Shown here: positions 1 through 5,949 of the stretch, piece after piece | Position numbering within the stretch: position 1 is the stretch's first letter | How the letters are laid out: every line of letters begins with the position of its first letter | NCBI GenBank assembly: GCA_003854995.1 | Contig: RQOI01000336.1 | Coordinates: 1 to 7,517 of the forward strand | Origin: Candidatus Zhuqueibacterota bacterium | GTDB taxonomy: Bacteria; Zhuqueibacterota; Zhuqueibacteria; Residuimicrobiales; Krinioviventaceae | DNA length: 7,517 bases | Direction of reading: 5' to 3' | Translations under genes and position numbers: made by a program | The notes under the pieces: generated by a model | The model's input: the letters and a program-made list of their open reading frames with translations, nothing else | Told to the model about the DNA's origin: nothing | Databases searched by the model: none

Positions 1-369
1 ATCGACGAGCGTCGACACATTTTGCGCGAGCGGCGGCCAGCGATAGGACTTCCACTCGCTGGTCAATGTCAGGTGCAGGCCGATGTCTTTGTCCGGATGT
101 TCAGCGTACCAGGCCATGGCCGCTTCGGCATAGGGACAGGGCATCATCACGGACGAGGACTGGATGTAATCGTTCGCCATGTACGCCGCCAGGGCTTCGT
201 TGGCCTCGGCGCACATGCCGGAATCATCGGCGTGCAGAATGATCACTCTGCTGTCAGACGGATAACCCAGTCTTTCAGCCCATGTCTTTTGCGAGGTATC
301 GACGATTTTCTTTTCTCCGCAGGAAAGAGTGAAAAGCAATACAAGGGACAGCAGTCGCGCCATTTTCAT
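1..369 (-). CDS. ChbG/HpnK (YdjC)-family carbohydrate deacetylase, lipoprotein, 3' end outside window
   Basis: The first 123 residues are visible; the frame is open to the window edge, so the C-terminal part is missing (family members usually have 250-350 residues). Residues 1-16 form a hydrophobic leader ending in FTLSC, with Cys17 as the likely lipidated residue; the lipobox is relaxed, with Thr at -3. The family hallmarks follow in order: HADDSG at 46-51 (metal-binding Asp pair) and DIGLHLTL at 95-102 (metal-ligand His99). These fit the YdjC/ChbG/HpnK fold, whose members remove N-acetyl groups from amino sugars or glycolipid-linked sugars in a metal-dependent reaction. The substrate cannot be read here. 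A lipoprotein leader would place the enzyme outside the cytoplasm, unlike E. coli ChbG. The start is ATG 369, five bases after AGGAAGG; ATG 363 is in frame but lies farther from that site. The gene has its own upstream promoter candidates, so it may be expressed separately from the genes above it. Confidence 0.85.
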   Translation of the reverse strand, partial: MKMARLLSLVLLFTLSCGEKKIVDTSQKTWAERLGYPSDSRVIILHADDSGMCAEANEALAAYMANDYIQSSSVMMPCPYAEAAMAWYAEHPDKDIGLHLTLTSEWKSYRWPPLAQNVSTLVD

Positions 370-374
370 GATCG

Positions 375-381
375 CCTTCCT
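375..381 (-). promoter_or_regulatory. Ribosome binding site AGGAAGG of the deacetylase gene
   Basis: On the minus strand AGGAAGG lies five bases before ATG 369. It selects that start over the in-frame ATG two codons later. Confidence 0.7.
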
Positions 382-422
382 GTGTATGGTGAATGGACCA
401 TAAAGTGTTTGCGTAAAGCGGG

Positions 423-430
423 CAAATATA
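423..430 (-). promoter_or_regulatory. Possible Bacteroidota-type -7 box TATATTTG
   Basis: The minus strand reads TATATTTG, an exact match to the TAnnTTTG -7 element of Bacteroidota primary-sigma promoters. It would give a leader of roughly 45-50 bases for the deacetylase gene. No good TTTG -33 element is present at the usual distance, so this is weak and competes with the sigma70-like promoter at 522-550. Confidence 0.25.
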
Positions 431-521
431 GCAAGTCAAAGGTGTATCGACAGCGCAGCACGTATTTTCGTCTCGGCGAGAACATAGCTCTGTGAGATCC
501 CAGCTTGTCAAGAGATATTTT

Positions 522-550
522 ATTATACAATAATCGAGTCCTTTTCGCAA
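522..550 (-). promoter_or_regulatory. Sigma70-type promoter upstream of the deacetylase gene (TTGCGA-N17-TATAAT)
   Basis: The minus strand has TTGCGA (550-545), a 17-base spacer and a perfect TATAAT (527-522). It lies just downstream of the pentapeptide gene's stop codon and points at the deacetylase gene, giving a predicted leader of about 145 bases. Spacing and the -10 box are ideal; the -35 box matches the consensus at 4 of 6 positions. Confidence 0.5.
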
Positions 551-577
551 GCATTATTTGTGTTGGTCAAAAATGCC

Positions 578-1873
578 CTATCGAAAGAGCAAGCCGCTGA
601 AGGCGTTGGGTATCGCACCGGGTTTTGACAGCGTTATGAATGAAATGAGGATGATGAGCCCGAAAAGCCATTCGCTGAATATGACGATTTTCTCTCTCTC
701 AGGAAAGCAGGTGAGGATATATTTATGCCGTCGACAGGTCAACACAGCTGACGCGCTGAAATGAAGGCAATTTATTAAAGTCGCGACAGGTGATGCGAGA
801 TCCTCACCACGTGCGCTCGGCTGATCTTCGCCTCTGGCCTGCTGACGGATGAACGTGGCAACATCATCCGCCATTGTCAGCGAATAGAGGATGGCATAGA
901 ACAGGATCACCCCCAGCAGCCAAAAAACCAGTCGAAATGGCCGAAAGCCCAGTCCCATGGTGAGATCGTACAGCAGGTTGCTCCCCCATCGCGGCCATTT
1001 CCATAGCTGATAGAGCCTGTTTTCAGACTCGCCGAAAACCTTATCCTGGTACATTGTCGATTTTGCATAGATATAATCGAGTTCCAGACGCTCGCGGGCA
1101 AACTTGTTGCCGTCCGCTTTGAAACTTGCATCCTTGATGAATTCGATGAGGCTCTTTTTGCTATAATAGTCCAGATGATCGGCGATGGTGACGAATTTCA
1201 TCTTTTCCAACGGAATGTGCAGCTTGACGCGATTGACGATGACGATCCTGCCTTTTGGGCTGAAAACAGCGTCTTTGAAATTATAGGTCTGCACGGCGCG
1301 GCTCGACGAACCGATGATGAGGTCATCCTTGATGACCGTGAAGGTGAAATTGGCACGATCATGCTGAAAGACGGCGTCGGCAAAATGGGCTGCGGCCGCA
1401 AAGGTGGCGCCCCTGAGATCCATTGTGTCATGGAATGTAGCCTGGCTAAAATCGGCGTCACCGCCGAACAGGACGCCTCTAAAATCGGCTGCACTGTTGA
1501 AAGAAGCCTGGCCAAAATCGGCGCCGCCACGGAAGGCGCAGCCGACAAAATAGGCGGCGCTGTCGAACTGAGCTCGGCTAAAAGAGGCGCTGCCGGCGAA
1601 TGCGGCGCGCCAGAAATAAGCAAAGCCATTGAATCTGGCAGCGAAAAAATCGGCGCCGCCAAAGGACGCTCTGGCGAAATCTGCGGCAGTGTCGAATGCC
1701 GCGTGGCGGAAATCAGCCAGGCGATCGAACGTGCCATAAGAAAAATCGGTCTGTCTGATCGGGTCACCTGCAGGGCCAACTTGACCGATGCCGCGTTCAA
1801 TGCCCGTCGGAACTGATGCGAAGAGGCGTCCTGTCAGGGACAGCAGAACCAGTGTGTGGATGACGCGCTTCAT
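578..1873 (-). CDS. Exported pentapeptide-repeat protein with C-terminal two-helix channel-like domain
   Basis: The protein has 431 residues from ATG 1873; a longer TTG start at 1885 is possible, but GAGG lies six bases before the ATG. Residues 1-19 look like a Sec signal peptide (hydrophobic core, then LFAS). Residues about 44-169 are A(D/Y/S)FxxAxFxxx units in which the core Phe recurs at alternating 5- and 6-residue steps, about twelve 11-residue units, as in the Pentapeptide_3 family; this predicts a right-handed beta-helix. A globular linker (about 180-300) is followed by LLYDLTMGLGFRPFR, TM1 at about 315-334, a CLHFSASAVLT stretch where a pore helix would sit, and TM2 at about 396-415. 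This order resembles pentapeptide proteins fused to an Ion_trans_2 (two-helix potassium channel) domain, but the TxGYG selectivity filter is absent, so K+ conduction is unlikely. A short ARGED duplication lies between the helices. The gene starts 48 bases after the antiporter gene and probably shares its transcript. The function is unknown. Confidence 0.8.
   Translation of the reverse strand: MKRVIHTLVLLSLTGRLFASVPTGIERGIGQVGPAGDPIRQTDFSYGTFDRLADFRHAAFDTAADFARASFGGADFFAARFNGFAYFWRAAFAGSASFSRAQFDSAAYFVGCAFRGGADFGQASFNSAADFRGVLFGGDADFSQATFHDTMDLRGATFAAAAHFADAVFQHDRANFTFTVIKDDLIIGSSSRAVQTYNFKDAVFSPKGRIVIVNRVKLHIPLEKMKFVTIADHLDYYSKKSLIEFIKDASFKADGNKFARERLELDYIYAKSTMYQDKVFGESENRLYQLWKWPRWGSNLLYDLTMGLGFRPFRLVFWLLGVILFYAILYSLTMADDVATFIRQQARGEDQPSARGEDLASPVATLINCLHFSASAVLTCRRHKYILTCFPEREKIVIFSEWLFGLIILISFITLSKPGAIPNAFSGLLFR
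1367..1744 (-). repeat. Tandem 33-base coding repeats of the pentapeptide region
   Basis: About twelve degenerate 33-base units encode the FxxAxFxxxAx pattern. On the plus strand the recurring AAAATCGGCG-like and GCCAAAATCGGC-like words mark each unit. The core Phe interval is 5+6 residues throughout except one 5+5 unit (residues 71-81), which suggests unit duplication followed by divergence. The regular codon pattern also keeps frames open on both strands, giving long antisense reading frames that are not genes. Confidence 0.75.
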
Positions 1874-1879
1874 CAAGTG

Positions 1880-1883
1880 CCTC
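1880..1883 (-). promoter_or_regulatory. Ribosome binding site GAGG of the pentapeptide gene
   Basis: The minus strand has GAGG six bases before ATG 1873. It lies inside the reading frame that would start at TTG 1885, so it supports the shorter form, which begins directly with the signal peptide. Confidence 0.6.
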
Positions 1884-1921
1884 AAGATACGTTCTGGCGC
1901 TTCTTCATCTGCGGTGGGCGT

Positions 1922-2869
1922 TCACCTCGTCAGCAGGTAATAGAGATAACAGCCGTATGTGATCAGCAAAAAGGCGCCCTCCAGGCGGCTGAGCCTGTAT
2001 CCGCTGCGCAGCATCGGCAACAACAGCAGCGAGATGCCCAACATCACATAAATATCGATTCTGCCGATGTCTTGACCGTAAATCGGCGAGACGACCGAGG
2101 CGACGCCGAGGATGGCTAAAATATTAAAAATATTGGAGCCAATGATATTGCCGATGGCAATATCAGCCTCTTTGCGCAGCGAGGCCACCACCGATGTCGC
2201 CAGTTCCGGCAGACTGGTGCCGGCCGCGACAATGGTCAAACCAATGACCGTCTCGCTGATCCCGATCAGGCGAGAGAGGCCGATGGCGCCGTTCACCAGC
2301 AGATTGGCGCCACCGATCAGGATGGCGAGTCCGCCCAAAATGAATGCCAGTTCGACGAACACATTTTTATAATGGGCCACGCCCAGGGTGTCGGAAAATT
2401 CCTCATTGGCGCGCTTGCCCGCTCGTCTGGAAAAATAGAGATTGGCATACGTGTAGACGATCAGCAGCAGCAGAAAAAAAGCACCTTCCAGCCGGTCGAT
2501 CGTCAAGTCGCGGAACAGCAGAAAAAATAGAAAAACGACGAAGAACATGATCGGCGTGTCGATGCGGATGATCTGCAGCCGGATTTTCAGCGGCGCGATG
2601 GCGGATGAAAGACCCAAAATGACCGCAATGTTGAAAATGTTCGAGCCGACGACATTACCGATCGCTATGCCGCCTTGCTGGCTCAGGGCGGTTTTGATGC
2701 TGACGACCATCTCTGGCATACTGGTGCCAAAGGCGACGACGGTGAGGCCAATGACCAGCGGTGAAATCCGCAGCCGCAGGGCTAGCGACGAGCTGCCGCG
2801 CACCAGTCCCTCGGCGCCGAAATAGAGGAGCGCGAGCCCCAACACGATGTAGATGAGAAAAAGTGACAT
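1922..2869 (-). CDS. CaCA-family calcium/sodium antiporter (YrbG-like)
   Basis: This 315-residue inner-membrane protein has about ten hydrophobic helices, the normal length for prokaryotic Na+/Ca2+ exchangers. The two inverted alpha repeats are complete. Alpha-1 has GLTVVAFGTSMPE (41-53) and GNVVGSNIFN (71-80). Alpha-2 has GLTIVAAGTSLPE (210-222) and GNIIGSNIFN (240-249). Glu53 and Glu222 correspond to the ion-binding glutamates of the archaeal exchanger NCX_Mj; Ser76/Asn80 and Ser245/Asn249 match the other ligand positions, with Asn249 where NCX_Mj has Asp240. A basic loop (about 147-155, SRRAGKRAN) separates the halves. The expected role is exchange of Ca2+ for Na+ across the cytoplasmic membrane. 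The ATG at 2869 has only a weak GGA seven bases upstream. The gene sits between the T9SS propeller gene (41 bases upstream) and the pentapeptide gene (48 bases downstream), consistent with an operon. Confidence 0.93.
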   Translation of the reverse strand: MSLFLIYIVLGLALLYFGAEGLVRGSSSLALRLRISPLVIGLTVVAFGTSMPEMVVSIKTALSQQGGIAIGNVVGSNIFNIAVILGLSSAIAPLKIRLQIIRIDTPIMFFVVFLFFLLFRDLTIDRLEGAFFLLLLIVYTYANLYFSRRAGKRANEEFSDTLGVAHYKNVFVELAFILGGLAILIGGANLLVNGAIGLSRLIGISETVIGLTIVAAGTSLPELATSVVASLRKEADIAIGNIIGSNIFNILAILGVASVVSPIYGQDIGRIDIYVMLGISLLLLPMLRSGYRLSRLEGAFLLITYGCYLYYLLTR

Positions 2870-2910
2870 GATGATGTCCGAAATTCACCTGTTCAACCAC
2901 TTTGACCGGC

Positions 2911-4158
2911 TCATCGCAGCAAAGTCATCTTGCCCGTTCGGCTAAAACTCCCTGCATTGATTTTATAGTAATAGACGCCGCCAGGGGCGGATTCCGGCTG
3001 CCATTTGACCTCATAGGTCCCGGCGGCTTGCCTCTCGTGCACGAGTGTGCCCAGCTCTTTGCCGATGGGATTGTACACCTGCAGGGTGACAAAGGCATTC
3101 GCCGGAATGGAATATTTGATGATCGTGCCGGGATTGAACGGATTGGGATAATTCTGGCAGATAAAGTAATCATCCGGCCTTTGCGCAGGGCTTTTTTCAA
3201 TCTCCGTCACCATACTATTGCTTTTGAATAGCGCGCTGTTGCTGCCGCCGGCGAGCAGATGGCCGTCGTCCATCAGCGCCATGACCTGCATCATCCTGTT
3301 GGTCAGGCCGCTGTTGAGAGCGTTCCACGACGCACCGCCGTCCGTCGAATAATAGGCACCATTCAGCACCGTGCCGACATAGAGATGGCCATTGTCGCAC
3401 AGCGCCAGACAATTGGTGGAATAGGCGGAGGGCATGCCATTGATGAGCTGCTGCCAGGTCGCGCCATCATCCGTCGATTTGTGCACCCCCTTGCTGGAGC
3501 CGGCATAGATGAGATCGCCGGCCGTCACTTTCAATGTCCAGGCCGTCGCCCCGACCAGACCCGTGGCGCTCTTGGTCCAGGTCGTTCCGTCATCAGTCGA
3601 TCTATAGACGCCCTCGCTTCCATACGCATTATAGGTGCCCGCAAAGACCATGTCCCTGGAATTCATGGCCAGAGATTCGAAAATGGTGGTCCCGGCAGCC
3701 GCCAATACTTTCGTCCAGGTTTGACCATCATCCGTCGACGCGTAGAGACAGCCTTTATCAGCGCCCGCATAGATTTTGCCAGTGAACGTCTCTAGCAGCG
3801 AAAAAAGATCCGGATTGTCGATGCCGGTGTTGCACTGCGTCCAGGTGACGCCTCTGTCTGTGGATCTGTAGGCGCCGCGGGACGTGCCGGCAATGATTGT
3901 GCCCGGCTTTGTTTTGAGCAGGGCGGCGGTTATGGTCGTCGCCGCTATCTCACTCTGTTTGCTCCAGTTTTCACCGTCATCGTGCGAGACATAAATGGCG
4001 GACGATGTTCCGGCCAAATAGGTCGCGCCGTCGATATGGATGATGGAAAAGATCGTGCCGCTGCCGGCCGGGAAATTGACCTGTCGCCAGAAATCCTGCG
4101 CTGATAGAAGGAACGGTGACAACAAGAGGAATGAAAAGATAAAATTTTTACCCTTCAT
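2911..4158 (-). CDS. Secreted Asp-box (BNR/YCF48-like) beta-propeller protein with T9SS type A sorting domain
   Basis: The 415-residue protein runs from ATG 4158, which has GAGG six bases upstream; the frame is open to an in-frame start at 4275, but the signal peptide begins at 4158. Residues 1-20 are a Sec signal peptide (cleavage near LLSA-QD). Six Asp boxes of form SxDxGxxW lie at 58-65, 99-106, 141-148, 187-194, 228-235 and 271-278, about 42 residues apart. A seventh blade near 303-314 has lost its box, so a seven-bladed propeller is likely. Residues about 335-415 form the T9SS type A C-terminal domain: QNYPNPFNPGT, IKYSIP, VTLQVYN and GGVYYYKI, ending KMTLLR. The protein should cross the outer membrane by T9SS, lose this tail and be released or anchored on the surface. 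No catalytic residues of sialidases are evident, so a binding or scaffolding role is more likely than hydrolysis. It appears to be the first gene of the minus-strand operon. Confidence 0.93.
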   Translation of the reverse strand: MKGKNFIFSFLLLSPFLLSAQDFWRQVNFPAGSGTIFSIIHIDGATYLAGTSSAIYVSHDDGENWSKQSEIAATTITAALLKTKPGTIIAGTSRGAYRSTDRGVTWTQCNTGIDNPDLFSLLETFTGKIYAGADKGCLYASTDDGQTWTKVLAAAGTTIFESLAMNSRDMVFAGTYNAYGSEGVYRSTDDGTTWTKSATGLVGATAWTLKVTAGDLIYAGSSKGVHKSTDDGATWQQLINGMPSAYSTNCLALCDNGHLYVGTVLNGAYYSTDGGASWNALNSGLTNRMMQVMALMDDGHLLAGGSNSALFKSNSMVTEIEKSPAQRPDDYFICQNYPNPFNPGTIIKYSIPANAFVTLQVYNPIGKELGTLVHERQAAGTYEVKWQPESAPGGVYYYKINAGSFSRTGKMTLLR

Positions 4159-4164
4159 GGCGTG

Positions 4165-4168
4165 CCTC
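4165..4168 (-). promoter_or_regulatory. Ribosome binding site GAGG of the propeller gene
   Basis: The minus strand has GAGG exactly six bases before ATG 4158, the same spacing and core as at the pentapeptide gene. Together with the signal peptide this sets the start. Confidence 0.6.
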
Positions 4169-4395
4169 GTCTGCATGGATTCAAAATCTTTGCCTTCATC
4201 GCCTGCGTGATCGGTCTCGACGCGTTCTCCCCCCTGTCGCGCTGAAAAGTTAGCTGTCTGACGGATCAAAATCAAGGCCTATTTCGCCCGGGAGAGATGG
4301 TCTGCGACACTTTCCGTAGACGTCAATCCGCGGTTGTTCCTTTATCCGTAATACAAATCAGCAACATTTTGTTTTTTTTTGCAAAGTTACAAGCC

Positions 4396-4478
4396 AACCG
4401 CTGAGGGCGCCGAGATTCGCAGAGATATTGCCTGATTTCGCTTCTTTTCCTCTGCGATTCTCGGTGTCCTCTGCGGTT
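4396..4478. repeat. Imperfect inverted repeat, 29-nt arms, probable dispersed intergenic element
   Basis: The left arm (4396-4424) and the reverse complement of the right arm (4450-4478) agree at 25 of 29 positions, with a 25-base loop. Two of the four mismatches become G-U pairs in plus-strand RNA, so the plus-strand transcript would fold best. Each arm contains CGCAGAG-type words repeated at short intervals (CCGCAGAGGACACCGAGA in the right-arm complement). Inverted repeats built from such 'CTCTGCG...CTCTGCGG' words are, from general knowledge, common as multicopy intergenic elements in environmental bacteria. The copy number here cannot be seen from one window. Confidence 0.75.
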
Positions 4479-4490
4479 TAGTTGTTTTTG

Positions 4491-4514
4491 CTTGCGGCCG
4501 AGGGCCGCGCCAAG
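4491..4514. repeat. GC-rich hairpin (GCGGCC-GAG-GGCCGC)
   Basis: A perfect 6-bp stem, GCGGCC (4494-4499) and GGCCGC (4503-4508), has a three-base loop. Flanking CTTG/CAAG can extend it with a small bulge. Neither strand has a T run after the stem, so it is not a convincing intrinsic terminator. It lies 12 bases after the large inverted repeat and could be part of the same element. Confidence 0.5.
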
Positions 4515-4543
4515 ATCAGGCGAGTGAAAAGCAAAAATAAACC

Positions 4544-4572
4544 TTGACTAATATGAAATAATTCAATATGTT
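4544..4572 (+). promoter_or_regulatory. Sigma70-type promoter of the ROK gene (TTGACT-N17-TATGTT)
   Basis: TTGACT (4544-4549) matches the -35 consensus at 5 of 6 positions. After 17 bases, TATGTT (4567-4572) matches the -10 consensus at 4 of 6. Transcription would begin near 4579-4580, at or after the TTG that opens the longest reading frame, so translation from that TTG is unlikely. Confidence 0.5.
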
Positions 4573-4584
4573 TTTCCATTGAAT
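4561..4584. promoter_or_regulatory. Candidate operator: 7-bp inverted repeat ATTCAAT-N10-ATTGAAT
   Basis: ATTCAAT (4561-4567) and ATTGAAT (4578-4584) are perfect reverse complements, centred 17 bases apart. They overlap the -10 box and the predicted transcription start of the ROK gene. AT-rich palindromes of this size at the regulator's own promoter are a usual arrangement for autoregulated ROK repressors. AT-rich sequence makes chance palindromes common, so this is only a candidate. Confidence 0.35.
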
Positions 4585-4617
4585 AAATTAACCGATCTAT
4601 CAACCACCCCATGGGGA

Positions 4618-5808
4618 ATGATGAACGATCGTTTTACAATCCTCACCGGCAATCATCGTCTCCTGAAAAGCATCAACAGCACTGTCATCCGTGATCTCGT
4701 GCGCACGGATTCCCCCATCTCCGGAGCGCAGCTGGCCAAAATCACCGGCATGCGCCCGTCCACTGTGCAAAAAATTCTCAAGAATCTGGAAAGTCAGGGC
4801 CTTGTGACCAAGATCGGCATCGGTGCGTCGACAAAAATGGGCGGACGACCGCCGACGCTGTGGGAAATATGCGGCCACCATGGCTATGCCATTGGCATCC
4901 AGCTGGAGATGAATGAAATACGGGCTGTCCTGGTCAATCTCAAATCGCAGATCATCGCCGAACAGCAAGTGGCGACGGACAGATTTGCCTCCATCCACGA
5001 TATCGAAGAACAGATCATCATTGTCATCAAAGACATTTTACAGAGCAAGAATATTGACCGTCAGCAGCTGCTGGGCATTGGCATCGGCGTCTCCGGGCTC
5101 GTCGATGTCACGCGCGGCATCATTCTGCGGACCAGCTTGCTGCGCCATGCAAGTCCCATCCCGCTGCGGGAATCGCTGCAAAAGCACTACGACATACCGA
5201 TTTATATAGAAAACGACGCCAACGCCGCCGCTCTGGCCGAAAAATGGTTCGGCGCCAGGAAAAAGACAGATCATTTCGTGTTCGTGCTCGTCGTCGTCGA
5301 TAAGGACGTCTTTGGTATTGGCTTTGGCCTTGTTTTAAAGCACGACATCTATCGCGGCGCCAATATGCTGGCCGGTGAAGCGACTCCCTATGATCTCAAC
5401 ATCAAGAAAATTCTCCGCGATCAGTGCGGCTTTCGCGATGCTCACTTTATCAACGGCCAGTCGAAAATTGACCTAGATGACGTGCATCTGAGCGACCTCA
5501 TCGCCGCCATTGACGAGAATCCGGTCGCCAAAGATTTTTTTGACTCTGTCGGCAAGATCATCGCGGACGAGCTGACAGCTGTCATCAATCTGCTCGATCC
5601 GCAGATGATCGTCATCGGCGGCGAAATTGCCGCGGCAAAAGGATCCCTTTTCAAGCCCGTTCAGGACTCACTGCGCCACAGAGGCCTGTTGCTGGCGGAA
5701 CGGCAGATCGACATCGTGCCATCATCCTTGCCGGTCAATTCGGTCTCTCTGGGCGCCGTTTCGATCATTCTGCAGCAGATTTTTCAGGAACCCGTCAAGG
5801 CCATGTGA
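4618..5808 (+). CDS. ROK-family (NagC/XylR-type) transcriptional regulator with degenerate kinase and zinc motifs
   Basis: From ATG 4618 the protein has 396 residues (ATG 4621 is equally possible; GGGGA at 4613-4617 fits 4621 slightly better). This is the usual length for NagC/XylR regulators. A MarR-like winged helix-turn-helix lies at about 32-63 (SPISGAQLAKITGMRPSTVQ...), ending in the GGRPP linker at 75-79. The ROK sugar-kinase-like fold follows: GIGIGVSGLVD (153-163), IENDANAAAL (197-206, with Asp200 at the catalytic position) and IVIGGEI (321-327). The N-terminal phosphate-binding DxGGT is replaced by IGIQLEMNE, as in regulators. The glycine-rich GTGIG segment is altered (VVVDKDVFGIGFG, 225-237). 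After AGE (252-254) the usual GH and CxCGxxGCxE zinc site is missing; only Cys270 remains. It should therefore bind DNA and perhaps a sugar, without kinase activity. The effector is unknown. It is transcribed divergently from the propeller operon and lies upstream of a secreted-protein gene, both possible targets. Confidence 0.92.
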   Translation: MMNDRFTILTGNHRLLKSINSTVIRDLVRTDSPISGAQLAKITGMRPSTVQKILKNLESQGLVTKIGIGASTKMGGRPPTLWEICGHHGYAIGIQLEMNEIRAVLVNLKSQIIAEQQVATDRFASIHDIEEQIIIVIKDILQSKNIDRQQLLGIGIGVSGLVDVTRGIILRTSLLRHASPIPLRESLQKHYDIPIYIENDANAAALAEKWFGARKKTDHFVFVLVVVDKDVFGIGFGLVLKHDIYRGANMLAGEATPYDLNIKKILRDQCGFRDAHFINGQSKIDLDDVHLSDLIAAIDENPVAKDFFDSVGKIIADELTAVINLLDPQMIVIGGEIAAAKGSLFKPVQDSLRHRGLLLAERQIDIVPSSLPVNSVSLGAVSIILQQIFQEPVKAM

Positions 5809-5883
5809 CGATGCCATTCGCCCTGAACGACATGAAAGAACAAGTTGGCACTCTTTTTCATAGAAAATCTTAAAAATTGAGAA

Positions 5884-5925
5884 AGCGAGGTGATGCCCGT
5901 AACAACTCGCTCTTGAAGGAGCGAG
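5884..5925 (+). promoter_or_regulatory. Mutually exclusive hairpins in the leader
   Basis: CTCGCTC (5906-5912) pairs perfectly with GAGCGAG (5919-5925) around TTGAAG; a T-G pair can close a TGAA tetraloop. The same left arm can instead pair with AGCGAG (5884-5889), leaving a 16-base loop. The two folds cannot coexist, as in attenuators and riboswitch expression platforms. No T run follows, so any control would be at translation or RNA stability rather than intrinsic termination. Confidence 0.45.
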
Positions 5926-5949
5926 CAATCCTATGGTGAACACATGACA

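Larger units (their letters stand above)
4159..4617. other. Divergent intergenic region between propeller and ROK genes
   Basis: No gene is supported in these 459 bases. They contain a run of nine T (4372-4380), a large imperfect inverted repeat (4396-4478), a GC hairpin (4491-4514), and the ROK promoter and operator candidate (4544-4584). For the minus-strand operon the best promoter candidate is TTGATT (4275-4270), 17 bases, TAACTT (4252-4247), which is weak. Apart from these, 4279-4371 shows nothing recognisable. Confidence 0.7.

Noticed and set aside
22..495. A 157-codon plus-strand frame at the left edge
   Set aside because: It overlaps the deacetylase gene on the opposite strand, which carries HADDSG and GLHLTL motifs and a ribosome binding site. 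The plus-strand product has no recognisable features.
1175..1816. A 213-codon plus-strand reading frame antisense to the pentapeptide repeats, with a repetitive KIGAA-like product
   Set aside because: It is a mirror of the 33-base repeats in the real gene. The minus-strand frame has signal peptide, repeat and membrane features; the antisense product has no recognisable domain and no ribosome binding site.
3259..3795. A 178-codon plus-strand frame antisense to the propeller gene
   Set aside because: It lies wholly within the Asp-box coding repeats, its product is Arg/Gly/Ile-rich low-complexity, and the opposite strand encodes a clear family member.
4396..4478. The inverted repeat as an insertion sequence or MITE with target duplication
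   Set aside because: No transposase is present and I see no matching direct repeats flanking the arms.
4491..4514. GC hairpin as an intrinsic terminator
   Set aside because: No T run follows the stem on either strand; the T-rich stretch lies upstream on the plus strand.
4579..4617. TTG at 4579 as the start of the ROK regulator
   Set aside because: No ribosome binding site precedes it, it coincides with the predicted transcription start, and the added 13 residues do not resemble family N-termini.
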